Below are positions 1 to 9,974 of a DNA stretch of 64,000 bases, piece by piece (position 1 is the first letter of the stretch; each line of letters opens with the position of its first letter). This DNA comes from Pseudomonas sp. HMWF032 (GTDB lineage Bacteria; Pseudomonadota; Gammaproteobacteria; Pseudomonadales; Pseudomonadaceae). A model generated the notes under the pieces. That model was not told the origin of the DNA. It saw only the letters and a program-made list of their open reading frames with translations, and searched no databases. The position numbers and the translations under genes were made by a program. The stretch is taken from NCBI RefSeq assembly GCF_003060885.1, contig NZ_QAIG01000005.1, positions 306,054 to 370,053 of the forward strand. The letters are read 5' to 3'.

Positions 1-164
1 AGGGCCACGCCGTCCACTGACAGGCGTGCGCCTTCGACGTGGCGAGTGGTACTGGGACGATGGGACACCTCACCGAAGCCGACGTCGCGGGTCAGGGTGC
101 GCAGCAGCGAGGTCTTACCGACATTGGTGTGACCGACCACGGCCAGCTTGAGGGCTTTAGTCAT
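1..164 (-). CDS. DUF3482-type P-loop GTPase (N-terminal part only)
   Basis: Only the first ~55 codons are present; the gene runs off the left edge. The translation opens MTKALKLAVVGHTNVGKTSLL, so the Walker A/G1 motif GHTNVGKT sits within the first 20 residues, followed by a switch-like segment containing RPSTTRHVEG. This fits the GTPase domain of the DUF3482 family, which is normally encoded next to DUF2868 membrane proteins. Two in-frame ATGs are possible (164 and 170). Both lie inside the 3' end of the upstream DUF2868 gene, whose stop is at 157-159, so the two genes overlap and are probably translationally coupled. The exact role is unknown; an inner-membrane-associated GTPase is likely from its partner. 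Confidence 0.75.
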   Translation of the reverse strand, partial: MTKALKLAVVGHTNVGKTSLLRTLTRDVGFGEVSHRPSTTRHVEGARLSVDGVA

Positions 165-1551
165 GGCCATGCTCCAGCCAGTTGAGCGGCGCACTGTCGC
201 TGTAGCTCAGCTGCAATTGCTCCAGCGCGCGGTGCCAGTCGCCCAAACGGGCGCTGTCGAGGGCTTCGCCGGGCGGCGGTGGCAGTAACCAGATGCGCGT
301 GGCGGCTGCGCTGCGTGCCAGTTCACCGAGCAGTGCCAGGCTGCCACGATCCGGCGAACGGCGCGGGTCGCAGGCAATCAGCAGGCGGGCCGGTGGAAAG
401 CGGTTGAGTTGGTCGAGCAGCTGCTTGCGTTGTTCGCGGCTGTCGATCACCCCGGCATCGCCGATTCCCTTGGGTAAAACGGGTGGCCAGCTGCGCAGCG
501 GGTCCAGTTCGACGGCCACCAGCAGCGCACCCTGGCTGCCTTCGGTGTGGTTGCCTGCCTGGGGTTGATGCAGCTGTGCAGGCGCGGCATCGCACACGCC
601 GAGGCGTTCGCTGCTCGGTTGCAGGCGTTCGCGCAGCAGGCTGTAGCCAGGCAGGCTGAGGTCCAGGACCAAGCGCCTCTGCCCGGCCTGCCAACGCCAC
701 AGGCAGAACAGAGCCAGCAGCAAACGTGGAAGGATGCCGAACACCAGCAGCACGCCAAGCAGCCAGCCGGCCCAGGCATGGCGCGCGGCTTCGATCGGGA
801 GAGCCGCATCACCACTGGCGCGGATGATGTCGGCACTGGGTACGGTAAACCCCAGGAGTGCCGGGATGGCACCCAGCGCGTGGGTCAGGCTGACAAAGGT
901 GTCGCTGCCCAACAGCGTCGTTTCCCAGACAAATCCGTAGCGCCGGGTGGCCAGCAAGGCCAGGGTGAGCAGCAGGGCGCTGAGCAGAGCGACCAGCCAC
1001 AGTCCATGCACCAGCAGTCCCAGCAGCCAGCGGCTGAGTCCCTGGCGCTGCAACAGCAGCAGGAGTGCCGGGGCCAGTTGGGCGGCACGAGCATCGCGGG
1101 CCAGCTTTTCACTCAGCCACAGCCACAACCGGCCCAGCACGCCGGGCTGTTTACCGGTCAGCAGCAGGTTCAGCAGCCAGGCACAGAGCAGCAGCAGATG
1201 AAGACCCAGCAAGCTGCCCACAGCCCAGAACACGTTGATCGGGCGCTGGCCATCGCCCAGTGCACTCAGCGCCAAGCCCGCTCCGCTGAGCACGGCCAGC
1301 AGTACCAGCAGGCCGAGGGCCATGCGCGCCCCTTGCAGCCAGTGCTGTTGGGCCTGCAGCTGGCCATCACGGTTGGCCAGCCACAGGGCGCGTGCTTCAA
1401 TGCGTTCAGGCAGGCCGCTGGCCGCACGTTGGGCCTGGCGGTTGGCTTCGCCGTCTTCCAGTGGGCCGGCATGTTCTTCACGCAGGCGCAGGGCTTCGCA
1501 CAGCCACAGGCGCTGCAGGCGGTTGCGCGTCGGGTTTTCGAGTGGACTCAC
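157..1551 (-). CDS. DUF2868 family multi-pass membrane protein
   Basis: A protein of about 464 residues with an N-terminal polar region (SPLENPTRNRLQRLWLCEALRLREEH), hydrophobic segments at roughly residues 80-100, 110-135, 190-220 and 260-290, and a C-terminal cytosolic-looking domain. The start chosen is a GTG at 1551 preceded by GGAAG; the reading frame stays open to an ATG at 1620, but the extra residues look non-conserved. The gene overlaps the downstream GTPase, an arrangement typical of DUF2868/DUF3482 pairs. The biochemical function of the family is not established. A membrane platform for the GTPase is an inference from the coupling. Confidence 0.8.
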   Translation of the reverse strand: MSPLENPTRNRLQRLWLCEALRLREEHAGPLEDGEANRQAQRAASGLPERIEARALWLANRDGQLQAQQHWLQGARMALGLLVLLAVLSGAGLALSALGDGQRPINVFWAVGSLLGLHLLLLCAWLLNLLLTGKQPGVLGRLWLWLSEKLARDARAAQLAPALLLLLQRQGLSRWLLGLLVHGLWLVALLSALLLTLALLATRRYGFVWETTLLGSDTFVSLTHALGAIPALLGFTVPSADIIRASGDAALPIEAARHAWAGWLLGVLLVFGILPRLLLALFCLWRWQAGQRRLVLDLSLPGYSLLRERLQPSSERLGVCDAAPAQLHQPQAGNHTEGSQGALLVAVELDPLRSWPPVLPKGIGDAGVIDSREQRKQLLDQLNRFPPARLLIACDPRRSPDRGSLALLGELARSAAATRIWLLPPPPGEALDSARLGDWHRALEQLQLSYSDSAPLNWLEHGHD

Positions 1552-1752
1552 ACGGGCTTCCAGAAACGAAGGGAAAACACAGCATAACTCCAGCGACCTA
1601 TGCGTGGGCGTGTCCTGCATCTCTGCGCCCAGCTAGTTTGATCGACAGGTGTGTAACGCTGATTCGGCCCAATTGGAGAGTCTGTCTTCTTGACGTTACC
1701 GAGCCTGAGGTGGGTCAATCAGGACTCACCCTGCTTGCGTCAATACTTTCAG

Positions 1753-2165
1753 GGCACGCGTGGCCTTCGCTTTGCCAGCGAACTGGAGGCGGTCTTCAAG
1801 CGTTATTAGATCACTGTGCACCTGTGGCGGATTGCGCGGGTGATTGGCGAGCGGGCCAAACGGCCACTGGGTTGTCTGGCGCGCTATGGCGGTGAGGTGT
1901 TTGTCGGCCTCTGGTATGGGGTGGGTGAGGCTCAGATGTTGGCGATTCAGCAGGATATCCGTCAGACCATTGAGGCCCTCGGCTTGCCCCATGATTTTCC
2001 GCGACTGCCCGTGTCGTGACGCTGAGTATCGGTGTGGTCTATCTCCAGCCACGGCCGCCGCAAACCTTGGCTGAGGCCTTGCGTCTGGCGGATGCGGCGC
2101 TCTACCTGGCCAAGGCACAGGGGCGCAACCGCGTACTCAGCCAGATTCTGGATACACAGGTTTGA
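1753..2165 (+). pseudogene. Decayed GGDEF (diguanylate cyclase) C-terminal remnant
   Basis: Conceptual translation shows GGDEF-domain landmarks in order: VFKRY (as in the HFKRYND stretch) at 1792-1806, an in-frame TAG at 1807 with about nine codons missing around the YGHxxGD motif, then LARYGGEVFVGLWYG, matching the RYGGEEF active-site loop with one acidic residue replaced by Val. A frame change near 2011-2016 follows (TGA at 2017 in the first frame). After it, TLSIGV and the C-terminal signature LRLADAALYLAKAQGRNRV run in the second frame to a stop at 2165. The upstream sensory part is gone. With a stop, a deletion and a frameshift it cannot make c-di-GMP. The 5' boundary is approximate. Confidence 0.85.
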
Positions 2166-2214
2166 AGCCGTACAAGGCTTCAATCATTAGCTCAGAGCCG
2201 GTATTCTCGCGCCT

Positions 2215-2727
2215 ATGAACATTTCCCTGCCTCTCTGCATGATCGCTGCCCTGGCGGAAAACCGCGTGATCGGCCGCGATAACCAACTGCCCTGGCATCT
2301 GCCGGCGGACCTCAAGCATTTCAAGGCGCTGACCTTGGGCAAGCCGATCATCATGGGTCGCAAGACCTGGGATTCCCTCGGCCGGCCCTTGCCGGGCCGA
2401 CTCAATCTGGTGGTCAGCCGCCAGCCCGGTTTACAGTTGGAGGGCGCGGAAGTCTTCGCCAGCCTCGATGCCGCGCTCGAACGTGCCGAAGCCTGGGCGC
2501 GCGAAGAAGATGCCGAAGAGCTGATGCTGATCGGCGGTGCGCAGTTGTACGAATTGGGCCTGGCTCAAGCCAAGCGCCTGTACCTGACCCGCGTCGGCAT
2601 CAGCCCCCAGGGCGATGCCTACTTTCCTGAACTGGCGAAGGATGACTGGCACCTGTCTTCTGCCATCGAACACACGGAAGGGCTGGAAACGCCCGGCTAT
2701 GTGTTTGAGGTGTGGGATCGCAAATAG
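2215..2727 (+). CDS. folA: Dihydrofolate reductase
   Basis: A 170-residue protein of the expected size. It reduces dihydrofolate to tetrahydrofolate with NADPH in the cytosol, feeding thymidylate, purine, glycine and methionine synthesis, and is the trimethoprim target. Visible landmarks are IAALAENRVIGRDNQLPWHLPADL with the catalytic acidic residue in LPADL, the NADPH-binding GKPIIMGRKTWDS and RLNLVVSR segments, and IGGAQLYE. Translation could also begin at a downstream ATG (2239) right before the conserved IAAL strand; the longer start is kept because no better ribosome site decides. It is a single gene with no operon partner; the decayed GGDEF gene lies upstream. Confidence 0.96.
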   Translation: MNISLPLCMIAALAENRVIGRDNQLPWHLPADLKHFKALTLGKPIIMGRKTWDSLGRPLPGRLNLVVSRQPGLQLEGAEVFASLDAALERAEAWAREEDAEELMLIGGAQLYELGLAQAKRLYLTRVGISPQGDAYFPELAKDDWHLSSAIEHTEGLETPGYVFEVWDRK

Positions 2728-2894
2728 CCCGTTCGGGCTGAGTTTTTCCGCGCTGCATTGATCTCCGCCAGGGTGGGCGGAGGTAGGGTGTGCCACGCTG
2801 CGCATCGTTGTTGTGTAGCGTTAACCCGCGCCAGGTGATCCCTTGCTGGTCGCTACGCTGTCTATTGCCGTTTGCTCTCTACAGGTTGTTCCCC

Positions 2895-3542
2895 ATGCAT
2901 GACGCTGATGCCGATCACGCCGAGCCGGATCGTATTGCCGCGATCTTTATTCGTCATCCACTCTGGGAGGACGGCCTGGCGCTGTTGCTGGGCACCGCCA
3001 TGGTGGCGCTGGGGATTACTTTTTACAGTCAGGCCGGGCTGCTGACTGGCGGTACGGTCGGGTTGGCCTTCCTGCTCAAGTACCTGCTTGGCTGGCCCTT
3101 TGGTGTGGTGTTCTTTCTGATCAACCTACCGTTCTACGCCCTGGCCATCTGGCGCATGGGCTGGCCGTTCACCCTGCGTACCTTCTGTGCGGTGGGGATG
3201 GTCTCGCTGCTGGCTGAGTTGACGCCGCAGTGGATTGGTTTTACTCACCTGAACGTGGTGTATGCCGCGCTATTCGGTGGTTTTGCCATGGGTCTGGGCT
3301 TGCTGATGCTGTTCCGCCACCGCGCCAGCCTGGGTGGGGTGAACATCCTGGCGCTGTACCTGCAGGAGCGTTTTGGCCTGCGCGCCGGCAAGGTGCAGAT
3401 GGCTATCGATATCCTGATTGTGTTGGGCGCCGTGCTGATTGTGCCGTTGGACAAGGTGGCGCTGTCGATCCTCGGCGCGCTGGCGCTGAATATGGTGCTG
3501 GCGATCAACCACCGCGCCGGGCGCTACATGGGGGTCAGTTAA
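2895..3542 (+). CDS. YitT family membrane protein
   Basis: A 215-residue integral membrane protein with about five hydrophobic segments and the family signature of small glycine-rich motifs (FYSQAGLLTGGTVGLAFLL, RASLGGVNILALYLQ). The start at 2895 (MHDADADHAEP) is preferred over an in-frame ATG at 2790, because the extra 35 residues are cysteine- and arginine-rich and look like translated leader. Pseudomonas genomes carry a YitT gene next to folA. The function of the family is unproven; transport is only a guess. A strong intrinsic terminator follows immediately. Confidence 0.85.
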   Translation: MHDADADHAEPDRIAAIFIRHPLWEDGLALLLGTAMVALGITFYSQAGLLTGGTVGLAFLLKYLLGWPFGVVFFLINLPFYALAIWRMGWPFTLRTFCAVGMVSLLAELTPQWIGFTHLNVVYAALFGGFAMGLGLLMLFRHRASLGGVNILALYLQERFGLRAGKVQMAIDILIVLGAVLIVPLDKVALSILGALALNMVLAINHRAGRYMGVS

Positions 3543-3546
3543 CAAC

Positions 3547-3575
3547 AAAAAAGCCCGACACTGAGCCGGGCTTTT
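3547..3575. terminator. Rho-independent terminator, bidirectional
   Basis: A short GC stem built from AAGCCCG and CGGGCTT is flanked by an A-run on the left and a T-run on the right. It can end transcription of the YitT gene (+) and of anything arriving from the minus-strand ilvD remnant/kinase side. Confidence 0.85.
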
Positions 3576-3609
3576 GCGTGCTGTGCGCTGTTTTACGGCA
3601 CCCGTTTTT

Positions 3610-3940
3610 AGCAGTGCCTTGTCACGTGCCGCACCCTTGTCGGCGCTGGTGACGAGCAGGGCGTAGGCCTTGAGTGCCGTGGTGACTTTGCGCGACGCAC
3701 TTCCACCGGCATCCAGCCTATCTTGTCCGCAGCCAGCTCTTCATCGCTGATCAGCAGGTTGATTGAGCGCTCGTGGATGTTGATCAGGATCTTGTCGCCT
3801 TCGCGCACCCGGCCCAGGGCTTCCATCAGGCAGTTCATCGAGTTGGCAGTGAACATGCCGGAGCAGCTGCCGCAGGTCGGGCAGGCGCAGCGCGCATAGT
3901 CGGCGACTTTCTCGTTGGAGGCCATGCTGCCGGTGATCTG
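3610..3940 (-). pseudogene. Remnant of a second dihydroxy-acid dehydratase gene
   Basis: The minus strand encodes [17 protein letters not shown] followed by [17 protein letters not shown], the Fe-S cysteine block of IlvD. This is joined directly to [22 protein letters not shown], which belongs ~350 residues later in a full protein, so the middle of the gene has been lost. A further one-base frame change near the 3' end separates VEVRR from a readable [27 protein letters not shown] tail. The cysteine block is nearly identical at DNA level to the intact ilvD at 9350-9440, and the tail resembles 8150-8230. It lacks the N-terminal domain and cannot be functional. It lies immediately downstream of the hybrid kinase gene. 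Confidence 0.9.
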
Positions 3941-3975
3941 GCTTTGCAGGCTGTGGCCCGGCGCATGCCTATCAG

Positions 3976-6900
3976 CTATGGCAATGGCGCTGACAGTGAC
4001 TCAGATGCTGGCTCTGCAGGCGTCGCAGTAATGTTCCGGCAGGCTTCTAGAGCAGCGTGGACGGTACGTTTGATGTCGTCATGCAGGTCTTGAGCGGCCA
4101 TGCGCAACGCGCTAATGGATTCCACGCCAGCGCCGGCCTTGATGCGCAGTTCCAAGGCCGCCGCGTGCTGGCTGAGGGCATCCATACCGAGTGTTCCTGA
4201 GCTGCCCTTGAGGCTGTGCACCATGCGTTGGGCGGTGCTCCAGTCGTCGTGGTCGAGGGCCTGGAGCAGCTCGTCGGCAAAGCTCAGAGCATGGCGCTGA
4301 AACTCTTCCAGCAAATACAGCATGGTGGAATGCCCCAGTTGTTCGGCCAGCAGCAGGCCCCGTTGGTCAGCGTGGTCGATGATGCTCCGGTCCGGCTCCT
4401 CGGCGGCCGGTTGCGCGCTGGCTGGCGAGAGGCTGGCGGGCAGGTGGCGCTGTAGGCACTCGATCAGGGTACCTCGCACGATCGGTTTGCTGAGGAAATC
4501 ATCCATGCCCGCGGCCTGGCAGCGCTGACGAATTTCTTCATAGGCATTGGCCGTCAGTGCAATGATTGGTGTACGGCGCTTGCCCTGTTGCTGCTCCCAG
4601 GCGCGGATAGCCTGAGTGGCGGCAAAGCCGTCAAGCACCGGCATGAGGCAATCCATCAGGATCAGGTCGTAATCGTGCTGCTGTGTGGCTTCAACGCCGA
4701 GTTGGCCATTGTCGGCAAAACTCAAGCGCAGGCCGAAGGGCATGAGCATGGCTTTGAGCACGGTTTGGTTGACGGCGGTGTCCTCGACCACCAGCACGTG
4801 GCCGTGTAACTGGTTTTGCTGGCGTGCGGTGCTGGCTGTTTGTGGGCTGCTGTGCGGCGCGCCGCGGAGGGCCAATTGCACCGCTGCACGCAACTGCTCC
4901 TGAGCCAGTGGCCGATTCAGGCGGGTGGGATCGTTGCTTTGCGCGGTGTTTGCGGCCTGATCACACAGCCACAGGCGTCGTGGGTTGGCGGTTGCTGGCA
5001 ATGGCTCGCTGAAACTGTCGCAGACCAGCAGTAAGTCATGTGCCGGCAACGCTTGCGTGAGGTCGTAGCGTTGCTCTACGCGGTAGCCCAAGGGGGCCAG
5101 TGCGGCCTGGACGATGGCCAGGTTGAGAGGCTGGGGATCGAGCAGCAGCAGCTGTTTATCGCTTTGCAGCACGGCTGCCGTGTGGGTGGTAGGTGCCGAG
5201 TTGCGCAGTGTGAGATTAAAGCTGAAGCAACTGCCTTGCTCAGGTTGGCTGCTGACGCTGATGTCGCCCTGCATCAGAAACAGCAACTTGCGGCTGATCG
5301 ACAGGCCGAGGCCGCTGCCGCCAAACGAGCGGGTGGTGGATGAGTCTGCCTGGGTAAAGGGCCTGAACAGCTTGGCTTGCTGCTCGGGCGTCATGCCGAT
5401 GCCCGTGTCGCGGATATGCAGGCAGTAGTGGGTTTGCCCATTAGGGCGCGGACTTGCGCTGAGGTGTAGGTGAACGTGCCCCTGGGGGGTGAATTTGATC
5501 GCGTTGTTGACCAGGTTGAGGATGATCTGCCGCAGGCGCAAAGGGTCACCGAGAATCTGCAATGGCACGTCGGGATCGATCAACAGGAGCAGTTGCAGGG
5601 ACTTTTTCTGCGCCTGGGGCTGCAGCAGCTTGAGCGCGTCGAGCAGGATGGCCTCCCAGTCGCAGGGCACCTGTTCGAGCTGCAGCATGCCCGCCTCGAT
5701 TTTGGACAGGTCGAGAATGTCGTTGAGTAAACCCAGTAGCAGGTCGGCAGAGAGCTGCAGGGTGTGCACCAGCTCTTGCTGCTGGCTGGTCAGGGCGGTG
5801 TCGGCCAGTACTTGAGCCATGCCGATCAGGCCGTTCATGGGGGTGCGGATCTCGTGGCTCATGGTGGCGAGAAATTCGCTCTTGGCACGGTTGGCGTCTT
5901 CGGCTTCGCTGCGGGCGATCTCCAGCCCCCATTCGTACTGCTTGCGCGCTGAAATATCGCGCAGCATGCCGACAAAGGCCTTCTGTCCGTCAATCTGCAA
6001 GGGCGATACGGACAGCTCCAGGGCAAACTCCTCGCCATTCTGGCGTAGGCCGAACAGGTCGCGGGTTTTGTTGATGATGCGCGGTGCATGCAGGTCGGAG
6101 TGGCGGAGGTAGCCATCATGGGCTTGGCGAAAGCGCTGTGGCAGGAGCATGTCGATCTTGTGGCCGAGTAGTTCGCCTGCCTGGTAGCCAAATAACTGCT
6201 CTGCGGCTGGGTTGACGCTGCGGATGATGCCGTCAGCGGTCAGGGTGATAATTCCTTCTGTGCTGTTGCTGATGATTGCGCGCGACAGCTCCTCACTCTT
6301 GCGTAGCTGTTCGGCGGCCTCAGCGGCCTGCTGGTGGTGATTGAGTTCGTGCCGTAATTGGCGGCGCAGGGTGCTGGCGAGCAGGCCAAATTCGCCGGAT
6401 TGGATCTGCCCCAGGTTGTTCAGCACGCTTTGTGAGTCGCTGGCGGAGATGCCTTTTAGCAGGGCGTTCAGCGGTTGCAGTACCAAATGCCGCAGGAGCA
6501 GGGCCAGGGCGCCGAGCATCAGGGCGGTGGCGAGCATCAGCCAGGCGGTTTGCTGAATGATTTCACGGTTCAACTGACGGTTCAGGCTGGTGATGTCCAG
6601 GCCCAGATAGATGGCCCCTTGGGTGCGCACCTGGCCATTCAGCTGGCTGTTGGTCAGGAGTATTGGGCTGGAGTAGTCGTAGTGGGTACCAATCGCGAAG
6701 TGACGTATCGGAGTGCGCGTGCTCAGCACGTGGGTGAGTATTTCGCGGCTCTCCTCTTGTGCCGGCAGTTGATCGAGGCGCATGCCTTGCTGGGCCCCCT
6801 TGGTGCTGGCAATGATTTGCGCCGGCTGGCCGGCGACCACCAGGAGTTCGTGCACGCCGTTTTCGGCGCCCAAGGCCATCACCACACGGCGCAGGTCGCT

Positions 6901-7089
6901 GATGTGGCTGACGGTCTCGGCGGTCATCTGCACGCTGGCAATAAAGGTCTGGGCGCGCTCTTCCAGGCGATTTTGCAGTTGCACCTGGCTGCTTTGCCAG
7001 GACAGCAGCAAGATAACCAGCCCGGAGAGCAGCCAGAGCAGGCCCAGGGGCAGCATGATGCGGCCGTTGAGTGACAGGCGTTGCCACAT
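3976..7089 (-). CDS. Hybrid sensor histidine kinase (PAS-HisKA-HATPase-REC-Hpt)
   Basis: A 1037-residue inner-membrane phosphorelay sensor. TM1 is ~residues 12-31, a periplasmic sensor domain ~33-180, and TM2 ~182-202. After a linker come a PAS/PAC pair (~268-385), HisKA with His412 in [10 protein letters not shown], and HATPase with the N box ([10 protein letters not shown]), DTGIGM and GGSGLGL. A degenerate receiver lies at ~643-742, a true receiver at ~764-880 with phospho-acceptor Asp813 (LILMDCLMP), and a C-terminal Hpt domain with His958 (HSLKGSSG). It starts one base after the stop of the upstream solute-binding lipoprotein, so the pair is an operon. No cognate response regulator or output gene lies nearby. 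Ligand unknown. Confidence 0.93.
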   Translation of the reverse strand: MWQRLSLNGRIMLPLGLLWLLSGLVILLLSWQSSQVQLQNRLEERAQTFIASVQMTAETVSHISDLRRVVMALGAENGVHELLVVAGQPAQIIASTKGAQQGMRLDQLPAQEESREILTHVLSTRTPIRHFAIGTHYDYSSPILLTNSQLNGQVRTQGAIYLGLDITSLNRQLNREIIQQTAWLMLATALMLGALALLLRHLVLQPLNALLKGISASDSQSVLNNLGQIQSGEFGLLASTLRRQLRHELNHHQQAAEAAEQLRKSEELSRAIISNSTEGIITLTADGIIRSVNPAAEQLFGYQAGELLGHKIDMLLPQRFRQAHDGYLRHSDLHAPRIINKTRDLFGLRQNGEEFALELSVSPLQIDGQKAFVGMLRDISARKQYEWGLEIARSEAEDANRAKSEFLATMSHEIRTPMNGLIGMAQVLADTALTSQQQELVHTLQLSADLLLGLLNDILDLSKIEAGMLQLEQVPCDWEAILLDALKLLQPQAQKKSLQLLLLIDPDVPLQILGDPLRLRQIILNLVNNAIKFTPQGHVHLHLSASPRPNGQTHYCLHIRDTGIGMTPEQQAKLFRPFTQADSSTTRSFGGSGLGLSISRKLLFLMQGDISVSSQPEQGSCFSFNLTLRNSAPTTHTAAVLQSDKQLLLLDPQPLNLAIVQAALAPLGYRVEQRYDLTQALPAHDLLLVCDSFSEPLPATANPRRLWLCDQAANTAQSNDPTRLNRPLAQEQLRAAVQLALRGAPHSSPQTASTARQQNQLHGHVLVVEDTAVNQTVLKAMLMPFGLRLSFADNGQLGVEATQQHDYDLILMDCLMPVLDGFAATQAIRAWEQQQGKRRTPIIALTANAYEEIRQRCQAAGMDDFLSKPIVRGTLIECLQRHLPASLSPASAQPAAEEPDRSIIDHADQRGLLLAEQLGHSTMLYLLEEFQRHALSFADELLQALDHDDWSTAQRMVHSLKGSSGTLGMDALSQHAAALELRIKAGAGVESISALRMAAQDLHDDIKRTVHAALEACRNITATPAEPASESLSAPLP

Positions 7090-7090
7090 G

Positions 7091-8026
7091 TCAGGGGGCT
7101 ACCAGGGCGTTGAGGTCGGTGGGTTGCGTCAGCTCCTGGCTGTGCAGCAGTACCCGCTGGATATGTTGCAGCGAGCGCAGCAGGCGCTGTTCGGCACCGA
7201 AGTAGGCTATCTGGTCGGCGGCGCTTAGCAGCTTCAGGTCGTTTTCCACGGCGGCGCGGAAGTCTTCCGGGCTGATCCCTTCGCGTGCGGCCATGATTGC
7301 GTAGGCCTGTTCGGGATGTTGGCGGGTGTAGTGGTGGGCGGCCTCCAGGGCGCGCAGCATGGCCTGCACGTCGGCCTTGCGCGTGGCCAGTACGCTGGCA
7401 TCGACGGCAACGATGTCGAGGATTTCTCCGGGAATTTCCCGGGTGCTGAAAATCTTCTGAAACTGCGGCTGCTTGAGTATCTCCAGGGTAAAGGGCGGGT
7501 AGGTCACTACGGCGTCGACGCGGCCTTGCTGCAGGGCTTCGAGCATCTGCCCTTGCGGCACGCTGGTCAGGGTTACCTGGGCGAGGTCGAGGCCCTGCTG
7601 CTCGAGCGCGCGGGCCAGGATCACGGTATTGAGGGTGCCGGGTTCGACAGCCACGCGCAGGCCAACCAGTTGCCGGACGTTGTCGATGCCGGGTCTTGCA
7701 ATCAGCATGTCGCCGCCGTTGGAGTAGTCCGTCACATGCACCACCTGTGGGTGGCGCTGGCTCTGTTCGCGGGCCACCAAAACCTCTACCAGCGTGCCGC
7801 CAAAGCCATCGGCCTGGCCGCGTTCGTAGGCGCGCCGGGCATCGTTGAGGGAGTCGAACTGGAGAATCTTGACGCCGACCCCTTCGGCCTCGAACAGCTG
7901 CTGTTGTTCGGCCAGGTAGAGAAACTCGTTGCCGGGCCAGGGGGTGATGGCGATGCGCAGCGGCGGCTTGGGCTCCGAGCAGGCGGCGAGCAGAAGCAGG
8001 GCGGCGAGCAGCAGGTATCTGGCCAT
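7091..8026 (-). CDS. Solute-binding lipoprotein (NMT1/SsuA-like), probable kinase co-sensor
   Basis: A 311-residue protein with a lipoprotein signal (MARYLLLAALLLLAAC; lipobox LAAC) followed by a type II periplasmic-binding fold: RIAITPWPGNEFLYLAEQQQLF, GGTLVEVLVA, GLRVAVEPGT and VDAVVTYPPF. This resembles the NMT1/nitrate-taurine-sulfonate binding protein group. No permease or ATPase gene accompanies it. Instead the hybrid histidine kinase begins one nucleotide after its stop. From that I infer that it presents a small ligand to the kinase's periplasmic domain rather than feeding an importer. A possible -10 (TATAGT) lies at 8054-8059. Confidence 0.8.
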   Translation of the reverse strand: MARYLLLAALLLLAACSEPKPPLRIAITPWPGNEFLYLAEQQQLFEAEGVGVKILQFDSLNDARRAYERGQADGFGGTLVEVLVAREQSQRHPQVVHVTDYSNGGDMLIARPGIDNVRQLVGLRVAVEPGTLNTVILARALEQQGLDLAQVTLTSVPQGQMLEALQQGRVDAVVTYPPFTLEILKQPQFQKIFSTREIPGEILDIVAVDASVLATRKADVQAMLRALEAAHHYTRQHPEQAYAIMAAREGISPEDFRAAVENDLKLLSAADQIAYFGAEQRLLRSLQHIQRVLLHSQELTQPTDLNALVAP

Positions 8027-8053
8027 GGCTGTTCTCGGTAGGCGGGCTCTCTC

Positions 8054-8059
8054 ACTATA
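8054..8059 (-). promoter_or_regulatory. Possible -10 element for the lipoprotein/kinase operon
   Basis: On the minus strand TATAGT lies about 30 bases before the lipoprotein start. No good -35 is visible at 17 bases; the T-run of the ilvD terminator occupies that place. Weak evidence. Confidence 0.3.
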
Positions 8060-8077
8060 GACGGTGTTCTTTCAGGC

Positions 8078-8105
8078 AAAAAAAAAGCCCAGCACGGAGC
8101 TGGGC
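8078..8105 (-). terminator. Rho-independent terminator of ilvD
   Basis: On the minus strand GCCCAGC and GCTGGGC pair around a short loop and are followed by nine T residues. It lies 22 bases past the ilvD stop and separates ilvD from the lipoprotein/kinase operon. Confidence 0.92.
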
Positions 8106-8126
8106 CTGGATGTTGCGGTGGTGTGA

Positions 8127-9974
8127 TCAGTCAACCAAACGATCCAGTAACGCCTTGTCGCGCACGGCGCCCTTGTCGGCGCTGGTGGCGAGCAGGGCGT
8201 AGGCCTTCAGTGCGGTGGTGACCTTGCGTGGACGCTTCTCTACCGGCTTCCAGCCTTTGGCGTCTTGCTCGGTGCGGCGCGTGGCCAGGTCCTCGTCGCT
8301 GATCAGCAGGTTGATTGAGCGGTTCGGAATGTCGATCAGCACTTTGTCGCCATCCTGCACCAGGCCGATGGCGCCGCCAGCAGCGGCTTCCGGCGAGGCG
8401 TGGCCGATGGACAGGCCCGAGGTGCCGCCGGAGAAACGCCCGTCGGTGAGCAGGGCGCAGGCTTTGCCCAGGCCTTTGGACTTCAGGTACGAGGTTGGGT
8501 AGAGCATTTCCTGCATACCCGGGCCGCCTTTCGGGCCTTCGTAACGGATGATGACGATGTCACCAGCCTGCACCTCGTCGGCGAGGATGCCGCGCACGGC
8601 GCTGTCCTGGCTCTCGAAGATTTTCGCGGTGCCTTCGAAGACGTGGATCGACTCATCCACACCGGCGGTTTTAACCACGCAGCCATCGACGGCGATATTG
8701 CCGTAGAGCACGGCCAGGCCGCCTTCTTGCGAGTACGCGTGCTCGACGCTGCGGATGCAGCCGTTCTCGCGGTCGTCATCCACGGTGTCCCAGCGGGTGC
8801 TCTGGCTGAACGCGGTCTGCGTTGGGATGCCGGCCGGGCCCGCGCGGAAGAACGTGTGCACGGCTTCATCGTCGGTCTGGGTGATGTCCCATTGGGCGAT
8901 GGCTTCGGCCATGGTTTTGCTGTGTACGGTCGGCAGGTCGGTGTGCAGCAGGCCGCCGCGGGCCAGGGAGCCGAGGATGCTGAAGATGCCACCGGCGCGG
9001 TGCACGTCTTCCATGTGGTACTTCTGGATGTTTGGCGCGACTTTGCAGAGTTGCGGCACTTTGCGTGACAGGCGGTCGATGTCGCGCAGGTCGAAATCGA
9101 CTTCGCCTTCCTGGGCGGCGGCCAGCAGGTGCAGGATGGTGTTGGTTGAACCACCCATGGCGATGTCCAGGGTCATGGCGTTCTCGAACGCCTTGAAGTT
9201 GGCGATGTTGCGCGGCAGCACCGAGGCGTCGCCCTCACCGTAGTAGCGTTTGCACAGCTCGACGGCGGTGCGGCCGGCTTGCAGGAACAGCTGCTTGCGG
9301 TCGCTGTGGGTGGCCAGTGTTGAGCCGTTGCCCGGCAGGGCCAGGCCTAGGGCTTCCATCAGGCAGTTCATCGAGTTGGCGGTGAACATGCCGGAGCAGC
9401 TGCCGCAGGTCGGGCAGGCGCTGCGCTCGTACTCGGCTACTTTCTCATCGCTGGCGCTTTCGTCAGCGGCAATCACCATGGCATCAACCAGATCCAGGCC
9501 GTGGCTGGCCAGCTTGGTCTTACCGGCTTCCATTGGGCCGCCGGAGACGAAGATCACCGGGATATTCAGGCGCAGCGATGCCAGCAGCATGCCGGGGGTG
9601 ATCTTGTCGCAGTTACTGATGCAGACGATGGCGTCGGCGCAGTGGGCGTTGACCATGTACTCCACGGAGTCGGCGATGATCTCGCGGCTCGGCAGCGAAT
9701 AGAGCATGCCGTCATGGCCCATGGCGATGCCGTCATCGACCGCGATGGTGTTGAATTCCTTGGCCACGCCGCCGTGCTTTTCAATCTCGCGGGCAACCAG
9801 CTGGCCCATGTCCTTCAGGTGCACATGGCCGGGCACGAACTGGGTGAAGGAGTTGGCGATGGCGATGATTGGCTTCTTGAAGTCTTCGTCCTTCATCCCG
9901 GTGGCACGCCACAAGGCACGAGCGCCGGCCATATTGCGGCCGTGGGTGGAGGTCTTCGAGCGGTAATCAGGCAT
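8127..9974 (-). CDS. ilvD: Dihydroxy-acid dehydratase
   Basis: A 615-residue enzyme of the usual length. It dehydrates 2,3-dihydroxy-isovalerate and 2,3-dihydroxy-3-methylvalerate to the 2-keto acids in isoleucine, valine and pantothenate synthesis, using an Fe-S cluster and Mg2+. Landmarks are [20 protein letters not shown] at the N terminus, [11 protein letters not shown], the cysteine block [28 protein letters not shown], and the C-terminal [15 protein letters not shown]. It is monocistronic, with its own terminator. A broken relative of the same gene lies 4 kb away beyond the kinase operon. Confidence 0.97.
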   Translation of the reverse strand: MPDYRSKTSTHGRNMAGARALWRATGMKDEDFKKPIIAIANSFTQFVPGHVHLKDMGQLVAREIEKHGGVAKEFNTIAVDDGIAMGHDGMLYSLPSREIIADSVEYMVNAHCADAIVCISNCDKITPGMLLASLRLNIPVIFVSGGPMEAGKTKLASHGLDLVDAMVIAADESASDEKVAEYERSACPTCGSCSGMFTANSMNCLMEALGLALPGNGSTLATHSDRKQLFLQAGRTAVELCKRYYGEGDASVLPRNIANFKAFENAMTLDIAMGGSTNTILHLLAAAQEGEVDFDLRDIDRLSRKVPQLCKVAPNIQKYHMEDVHRAGGIFSILGSLARGGLLHTDLPTVHSKTMAEAIAQWDITQTDDEAVHTFFRAGPAGIPTQTAFSQSTRWDTVDDDRENGCIRSVEHAYSQEGGLAVLYGNIAVDGCVVKTAGVDESIHVFEGTAKIFESQDSAVRGILADEVQAGDIVIIRYEGPKGGPGMQEMLYPTSYLKSKGLGKACALLTDGRFSGGTSGLSIGHASPEAAAGGAIGLVQDGDKVLIDIPNRSINLLISDEDLATRRTEQDAKGWKPVEKRPRKVTTALKAYALLATSADKGAVRDKALLDRLVD

